Below are positions 57,501 through 64,000 of a DNA stretch of 64,000 nt, piece after piece. The stretch's first letter is position 1; each line of letters begins with the position of its first letter. Below the pieces are notes generated by a model, which saw nothing but the letters and a program-made list of their open reading frames with translations, was not told the DNA's origin and did not search any database. Origin of the DNA: Kalaharituber pfeilii (taxonomy: Eukaryota; Ascomycota; Pezizomycetes; Pezizales; Pezizaceae); NCBI GenBank assembly GCA_015179045.1, contig WHUZ01000041.1, forward strand, positions 62,001 to 126,000. The letters are read 5' to 3'. A program made the translations under genes and the position numbers.

Positions 57501-59827
57501 CCATCTTCTGCAAGGGTTAAGCTTAGTAGAGTCATTATGGAAAGTGATTACTCTTAATCTTACAAATACAACACTGGTTCCTCTAAGAATAGAGCCTGAA
57601 GCTTTACAAAATTTAGAAGATAGGGCAGAGGTAATATCAGGACAAGGTATTTTCCAATAGTTCTTACCCTGAAAATGATATATAAGTACTGATATAAAAA
57701 AAGGTATTTTAGAAAGATATATTGGTCGTGACCCAGAGCTAGAAGATATCTGCCTTCATGATTTGCTTCAATCATATACTTATCGTAATGAGAGATGGAT
57801 AGCAACATCAAATCGAAATCGAAAAAGTCGAGTTATTCGAACAATTCCTGACCCTCCAGTGAATGCAACAAATATTCTATTTTGTCGTATAACATTACTC
57901 AAATATATTCCTTTCAGGACTCTAGCATATATAACGGGTATTGAGGAAGATTTAGCTAGTGATAATCTTGATACTATAGACTGGTGTGCACGATTACAAT
58001 TTTTCCTTCCTTTGCTACCAGCTACAGTCTGTACTCTAATAAGTGGCTATCATGGTGTTGCCAATTTGGATCATGGACATGACTCAGATCTGGAAGGCAA
58101 TCAACTACAGGAGGAAGAATTAGAAACAGAAGATTGGATGGATATAGCTGGCATATGTCCCCATGGTCAAAATATACTCACTAATAATCAACAAGATCAA
58201 CTGGATATTACTATCAGTCATCTGAGTCACCGAGCTGAAGATATCAACTATGATTGGAATTGTGATCTTAATATCTTTGGTAGATATACAAATGTGGTAC
58301 ATGGTGCTAGTTGGATACAGGAGACAAAACAAGTTACTCCAGTTACAATAAATCTTCCTGAGGTATTACCTCAAACACTCAACACAGAACAGCGAATTGC
58401 CTTCGACAAAATTATGAACCATTGGAACCACCGAGATGATGCTACTACTTCTCAACTTTTGATGATTGTAGCTGGAACAGCAGGAGCTGGAAAGTCTTAT
58501 CTTATTAATGCTTTAAGATATGCAATCTCACTTACTCTTCCACCTGAAAGGTTAATCGAAGAGGTAGTACCTGTTCTAGCATATACTGGATGTGTAGCTC
58601 ATAATGTTAATGGATCTACTATCCATGGGACCTTACAAATGAGTCTAACAGGTAACGATGATAATATTACACCAGCTGCTGCAACTACTCTTCAAAATAA
58701 ATGTCAACATACGAAAATTATCATTATTGATGAAATGTCAATGATTGGACAGGCTTTTCTAGCTCGGATTGATCGAAGACTTGGAATAGCATTCCCAGAC
58801 CGTCAAGGTGTGATATTTGGTAGTGTTCATATCATATTGATGGGACACTTTGCCCAGCTGCCTCCAGTAGGAGATCTTCCGATGTACGTTAAACCAGATT
58901 CCAGACGAAAGGGAAATCCTACTAGCTTGTTATTACAAGATAGAGGTTTCTATATCGTCAATTTACGACCTTTATTCGTCTTCAAACCAGTATGCGTCAA
59001 AGAGGAGAGGATCAGATTCATTTTCGATCTATGCTTCTACGAGCCAGAGATGGAGCATAGACTCATCATGACTGGCAACAATTTGTTCAGGCCCGTGTTT
59101 TAGATATTATGAGTGAAGCGGACAGGCATACATTTAATAGAGCTGTAGCTCTTATGTGTACGAGAAAGGAGGTAAAGGCATAGAATGCCAAATACTTACT
59201 TTCTATGCACTGTCCAGTATACCGTGCACTAGCCATACATTCAGCACCACGAGCTATTATATCGACAATAAAGAAACTGAACTCGGAAGCAGCTGGAGAT
59301 TTACCACCTGTGTTACTATTAGCTATTGGAGCTAGAGTTATGGTAACAAAAAACCTCTGGGTACAAGCTGGTATTGTGAATGGAGCTATGGGAACTATTC
59401 GTGGTTTGGTCTTAAATAGTGTTAATGAATCTCGTCAAGCACTTCCTATCTGCTTATTGGTAGAATTAGATCACTATTCAGGTCCACCATTTATGGAGTC
59501 ATATCCACGAGTAATACCAATAGCTTTGAATACAATGGACATCCGTGTTCTAGAAAACAATTTCCATTGGTTTTGGCATGGGCCCTAACTATTCACAAGT
59601 CTCAGGGACTCACATTGCCAAAAGTGGTAGTAGAGTTAGGTTTAAAAGAAAATCAGTCGGGCTTAACATTTGTTGCACTATCTCGAGTCAAATGTTTGCA
59701 GGATTTGGCCTTTTTAAGTTCTGTTCCATTTAATCGTCTTTCAAGTATTGCTATACTAAAAAATACCACAGCAAGAATAGCGGAGGAGAGGAGGTTAGAT
59801 TCAATAGATATAGCAGTTCATGTATAG
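54565..59827 (+). pseudogene. Helitron Rep/helicase gene, decayed
   Basis: An N-terminal CxxC pair region (CSRCLRKYDPAYW, CNTCRNKR) opens the gene. Introns 54691-54749, 55605-55662 and 57647-57703 join in frame. Exon 3 holds the Helitron N-terminal and Rep domains (FPCLFPSGAADL, HLHGFLWIEGAP with the HxH motif near 56844, IAKYATKAETAS near 57337). Exon 4 is a Pif1-type helicase: GTAGAGKSYLINALRYAI (58470), IIIDEMSMIGQ (58718) and GHFAQLPPVGD, then later motifs ALTIHKSQGLTLP and FVALSRVK. Breaks: a TAG at 55858, frame changes near 58960 and 59567, and stops near 59070 and 59181. Such proteins nick and unwind DNA for rolling-circle transposition. I could not identify the element's TC start or CTRR end. 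Confidence 0.85.
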
Positions 59828-59933
59828 ATAGATATATTATGTATTAGTTGAGACTTTGAGAGCAACTTGAAGAAGCAATGTCAAAATGCTAGGAAAAAAA
59901 ACAGATATGTGAAAAATAAAAACAAGTTACCCC

Positions 59934-60031
59934 GGTTCCAGCTCCCAATTGTTCATCATTAGAATTTCTGACTTGCTAAGAGATTTTACGGTAAATTCTA
60001 ACTCCCAAGAGATCATTGCTGGAACCGGAGC
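59934..60031. repeat. Inverted repeat downstream of the Helitron gene
   Basis: CCGGTTCCAGC and its inverse GCTGGAACCGG lie about 75 bases apart. Just downstream a B-box-like GGTTCAATTCT occurs on the minus strand (about 60100), but no tRNA fold follows. It may belong to the Helitron 3' end or to another element. Confidence 0.4.
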
Positions 60032-60414
60032 ATTACAGTCCATCTCGGAGAGATGCTGGACAACTCTCTTCCCCAGCTCAGAATTGAACCGGGGCCCTCA
60101 ATTCTACACCTCTCCATGGCGCTTTTGGTTACCTCCATCACTGGAGACCACAGCTTTCCACTTCGACCAAGGCGCAGGTCAGTTCGAAGAAGTTAAAAAA
60201 GAAAAAAAAGCTTAAACCCCGCTCCTTTACCGCGCACCGCTCTCTACCACACCCTCCTCTCTACCGCACCCCCCCTCCACCAGCACATATAGTATTACCA
60301 TCACTCTGCCAGTCACGCCTCCGGAACATTTATTTGACTTCGCATAGGGCCCCCATTCCTAGGGAACGTTGCCTAATCAGGACGGCAACTGACGGCCTCA
60401 CCTAGTATAGTTGA

Positions 60415-60530
60415 ACATAATGGCCTCCTCATCATGGTTTCCGAAGCTAAGCGGCAACACTTTGGTGTCACAATGTGTGATTCAGTTAGATTTGGTAGGT
60501 GAGAATTCGGAGCCTTGTCAAGGTGAATAG
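60415..60530 (+). pseudogene. 5S rRNA-like relic
   Basis: TTTCCGAAGCTAAGCGGCAA resembles the conserved 5S segment (CCGA-AGTTAAGC), and about 50 bases later GTTAGATTTGGTAGGTGAGA resembles the GGTTAGTACTTGGATGGGTGAC segment. Spacing is close to that in 5S RNA. The terminal stem is not convincing, so at best a pseudogene or a 5S-derived repeat. Confidence 0.3.
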
Positions 60531-60539
60531 AAAGCGGAA

Positions 60540-61620
60540 GAACTCATCCTACGAGGCAGTCAAGGAGAATAGGAAGCGGAAGCATGAACCGAATGAACAC
60601 TATGAGCTGCGACCACTGTACAGTCACCGACAACTACTTTCAGAGAACGAGCGCTTGGAGGAACGCCAACTTCCCAGCGCACTCAGAACTCAAAATTACA
60701 TTAGAGCGAAGCTCGGGACCGCCCGAGAAAGAATATCGACTTTATTTCTCAGAATTCAGAGGTTACAGACTCGTTTCGTTCAGGTCAAGGTTTCAGAGTT
60801 TTTCTGAGTTCCTCCCATACAAATCGCGACAAGCGAGGCACTCGTGCCCCGGCACACCCGCTTGGCACTGAGCTAGCGAACGGGGACCTAGAAGAAACAA
60901 GGGCAGAAAAGTGGACCACCTTCAATTTTGGGAATAGCGCCGAAGCTAGTCCCAAAGCGGCGACACCCAGTTAAGGGTAGACACAAGGAAGGCAGGAGAA
61001 GGCTAGCCTCGTCCCCAGGCGGTTGTAGAAGCCTGAGATTAGCTAATCGGGTAATCACGTGAGTGCCAAGAACTGTAATTATAATAAAAACTGTCATTTA
61101 AATATACAACCGCCTGGAGGCATTGTTGCAATTCTATCTCGAGCAAAACCACTTCGCGCCGGAGGTCGAAATCGTAATGGATTCGGAGCATGTATTACGG
61201 AACCGTAATGTTCCGCGTACTTTTTCGTCAAATACACTACTTCCTGTGGAGAGCTTGAGGGGGTGCTGGGGGTGCCGCCCAGCTATGTAAGTCCAGTATT
61301 AAGTTCTTCTACTACCTCTGCATAGCCAATTAATTATAATGAACTTTTATCCGGAATTGTTCCTTATAGGTATAGCCTCGTTCCCTACAATTAGGTAACT
61401 AGTTAATTACTGGAGAATGGGGCTAATATAGGTGGGTAGGCAGTAACTAGTAACTGGATAGCTACCTATAGCTAGCCAGTTAGACTAAACTTCAAGACAG
61501 AGAGAGTTGGACCTAAAAGAGTCGGACTTACTGGAATTGAAGTTAATAACTCTTAGAATAATATACAGAAAGTTACTATCCACTAGGTCAAACAGACACT
61601 TGACTAGCAATGCTTATATA
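60540..61620. other. No gene supported
   Basis: Short Lys/Arg/Glu-rich frames at 60499-60807 look coding-like but have no recognised motif. From about 61300 the sequence is rich in CTAGTTA/TAACTAG-type words. Confidence 0.4.
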
Positions 61621-61624
61621 GCAC

Positions 61625-63008
61625 TTATTTATGTAGATTCGCATGCAATCTTGATCGTAAATGTTGCGCCATAGCCACAGTTTGGGTACAGTCGTCTATA
61701 AATACCATGGTTTTTGGTATAAGCCAGGGTGCCTGATTATTATCAACTAAGAAATCTAGGTCATTGTATGTCTTGCGTTGTTTGATTCCGGCAACAAATA
61801 GTGAGATATTAGGTCTTGCGGTAGTTTCCTTATACACCAAAGTTGGTGTACTCAAGCCAATGCTCTGGTGAACATATGAGAGTACACTTGGAACTAAGGT
61901 TGCTGAGAGAAGTAGGAAGGGTACTTTTGAAAACAAAGACCTCAAGGTGCCGATATTTTTATATTCCGGTCGAAATCCAGAGTCCCCCCACTTCCAAATA
62001 CAATGAGCCTCATCCACGGCAATGTACGAGAGGTTTTTCACGAACGGAGACTTCTTGTCGTGCGCGATGACCCTCCAGAAGTATGAACCATTGGATAACA
62101 GAATCTCTGGGGATGCATACACCATCCGATATCGCCCTTTCTTGATATCTGGCCAAAGCGATGGGTTACTCGCAACTGTGTCTCCTGTCAGAGGCTCAGA
62201 GCACACGCCGGAATGTTCTTTCTACACATCAACTCCGCCTGCAATGTATTAGCTTCTCTCTCCGGAGCAAAATTAGAATTACTCAATCCAATCATACCTG
62301 TTGTGTCGCAATAATTTTTAATGGTGATATTACTAAGCACGTCGCATTTCCAGAAAGCATGGGCATTTGGAACACCAAAGACTTTCCTGAACCACACCCT
62401 GCAATCACCACTGCATCCTGCTTTTCCATAATCACACTCGCCACAGCCAATTGCCAATCTTTAGCATGGAATCCGAAGCTTTTTAGAATATTCACCCTGA
62501 ATGTTCTCTCTTTGTTCATGTTTCGCTTTCCCTGGCTAAGTGGTTTCCACCATATATCGCCCACGTCCCCCCAAGCACACTCCTGCTCTCTCTCCTCAGT
62601 CAATTGTAGGAAATCCTCATCCGGAATTGTATCAAATTCATCCTGAGAGGTTCTAACTTCGATTCCGGTGACTCCGCCCCCTCCGGACCCAATTCCGGCC
62701 GTCTCGGAGACTTGTGTTGAAGATTCTGCAACATTGGCCTGCAGTATGACCTCTCTCTCCTCAGTCAATTGTAGGAAACCCTCATCTGGAATTGTATCAA
62801 ATTCATCCTGAGAGGTTCTAACTTCGATTCCGGTGACTCCGCCCCCTCCGGACCCAATTCCGGCCGTCTCGGAGACTTGTGTTGAAGATTCTGCAACATT
62901 GGCCTGCAGTATGACCTCGATACCCTGCCCCTTCCCCCACATGCCTCCGACCGCCCCGGAACCGCATCCGACCACCCCGGAACCCCCGGAAATATCAGTT
63001 TCTGTCAT
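61625..63008 (-). pseudogene. RecQ-like DNA helicase, C-terminally truncated
   Basis: ATG at 63008. A Gly/Ser/Glu-rich N terminus is followed by FGFHAKDWQLAVASVIMEKQ and Walker A AGCGSGKSLVFQMP with ISPLKIIATQQ. A 59-nt intron (62239-62297) joins in frame to CALSLTGDT, then VDEAHCIWKWGDSGFRPEY, the RecQ DEAH and aromatic-loop signature, and LLLSATLVPSV (motif III). The frame ends at 61625, just into the second RecA lobe (TMVFIDDCTQTVAMAQHL). Motifs V and VI, RQC and HRDC are therefore missing, and no continuation is seen downstream. A 165-bp in-frame tandem duplication lies in the N-terminal part. RecQ enzymes unwind branched DNA. Its position beside a satellite recalls telomere-linked helicases (inference). 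Confidence 0.7.
62587..62920 (-). repeat. 165-bp in-frame tandem duplication inside the helicase gene
   Basis: The same segment starts again exactly 165 bases (55 codons) further on (for example CTCAGTCAATTG at 62595 and 62760), with only one or two base differences. The repeated protein unit includes VSETAGIGSGGGGVTGIEVR and DEFDTIPDE. The high identity points to a recent event. Confidence 0.9.
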
Positions 63009-64000
63009 AAGGAACTCATTCCGGATGCCGGCTAGACTCCGCGTTAGTTTGACTCTCAGTGGAAAGTAGTACTGCTATACTCTACTGCCACTAGTATACC
63101 ACTGGGCGAAGCCATGGTCAGATAGCTGTATAGAACTACTCAGCTCCGGAGTATGATAAAACTCTCGGAAATGGTATTCCTCATTATAAGGAACTCATTC
63201 CGGATGCCCGCTACACTCCGCATTAGTTTGACTCTCAGTGGAAAGTAGTACTGCTATACTCTACTGCCACTAGTATACCACTGGGCGAAGCCATGGTCAG
63301 ATAGCTGTATAGAACTACTCAGCTCCGGAGTATGATAAAACTCTCGGAAATGGTATTCCTCATTATAAGGAACTTATTCCGGACGCCCGCTACACTCCGC
63401 ATTAGTTTGACTCTCAGTAGAAAGTAGTACTGCTATCCTCCACTGCCACTAGTACACCATTGGGCGAAGCCATTGTCAGATAGCTGTATAGAACTACTCA
63501 GCTCCGGAGTATGATAAAACTCTCGGAAATGGTATTCCTCATTATAAGGAACTCATTCCGGACGCCCGCTACACTCCGCATTAGTTTGACTCTCAGTAGA
63601 AAGTAGTACTGCTATCCTCCACTGCCACTAGTACACCATTGGGCGAAGCTATTGTCAGATAGCTGTATAGAACTACTCAGCTCCGGAGTATGATAAAACT
63701 CTCAGAAATAATATGCTTCACCATGAGAAACTCATTCCGGACACCAGCTACACTCCGTCCGCATTAGTTTGACTCTCTAGAGAGTTGTACTGCTATACTC
63801 TACCGCTACATACTACTGGGCAAGGCCATTGCCAGATAGGTGTATAGAACTACTCAGCCCCGGAGTATGATAAAACTCTTGGAAATCATATGCTTCACCA
63901 TGAGGGACTCATTCCGGATGCCACCGGCAGCTACACTCTGCATTAGTTTGACTCTCAGTAGAAAGTTGTGCTGCTATACTCTGCCGCCATATACTACTTG
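63009..64000 (+). repeat. 179-bp-period satellite, about 5.5 units, open at the window edge
   Basis: The phrase GGAACTCATTCCGGA and its variants start at 63011, 63190, 63369, 63548, about 63727 and about 63904, steps of 179 (last 177). Units also share TTTGACTCTCAGT, GGGCGAAGCCAT and TCAGCTCCGGAGTATGATAA. Units two to four are nearly identical, the later ones are more diverged. The array begins at the start codon of the RecQ-like gene, so it forms that gene's upstream region. Confidence 0.95.

Noticed and set aside
60050..60150. tRNA-like B box GGTTCAATTCT on the minus strand
   Set aside because: No complementary T-stem, A box or acceptor stem could be built around it.
63009..64000. CRISPR-like direct repeats
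   Set aside because: The 179-bp units are head-to-tail without unique spacers, and the window is eukaryotic.

Overview
The window looks like a repeat-rich accessory region of a filamentous ascomycete. Four things support this. Spliced genes carry 54-81 nt GT...AG introns, often with CTAAC-like branch points. There is a HeLo / NB-ARC / TPR receptor, a fucose-lectin-type beta-propeller and a BTB protein with a CxxC tail. The mobile elements are Tad-like LINEs, a MULE, a Helitron and Tc1/mariner-type MITEs. Many relics also carry isolated in-frame stops. I cannot name the genus. No rRNA operon, intact tRNA gene or CRISPR array was found; one 5S-like relic is marked as doubtful. || Layout. 0.3-9.2 kb: relics, including an inverted duplication of an unrecognised coding block (0.34-1.17 kb and 7.25-7.91 kb), two 57-bp-period minisatellites, two solo LTRs and two broken reading frames. 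9.7-16.1 kb: a nested transposon stack. A LINE with an intact 1,067-codon ORF2 sits in a deleted MULE, and the MULE sits in an older LINE ORF1 relic that is also split by a 297-bp MITE. Each younger insertion is bounded by a target-site duplication (TSD). 17.4-20.0 kb: TIR elements and a BTB relic. 21.2-23.0 kb: a truncated LINE and a damaged lectin gene. 24.1-26.2 kb: a LINE 3' fragment, then an intact three-exon gene with a retropepsin-like domain. 27.8-28.5 kb: another LINE 3' end. 29.1-33.5 kb: the HeLo / NB-ARC / TPR gene. 33.5-54.5 kb: mostly gene-poor, with LINE relics, a solo LTR and a two-exon BTB gene. 54.6-59.8 kb: a decayed Helitron with recognisable introns. 61.6-64.0 kb: a truncated RecQ-like helicase whose upstream region is a 179-bp satellite running to the window edge, which hints at a subtelomere. 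|| The most unusual signal is a set of very short poly(A)-tailed insertions, mostly 54-66 bp, each with a 9-14 bp TSD. Their cores are the terminal stem-loops of two LINE 3' families, and TSD-defined copies begin at or within a few bases of the same point at the base of the stem. One 28-bp insertion is essentially only a poly(A) tail plus eight tail bases. The three solo LTRs each have a perfect 5-bp TSD. The genes that still look functional are the receptor, the retropepsin-domain protein, probably the BTB protein, and the LINE ORF2.
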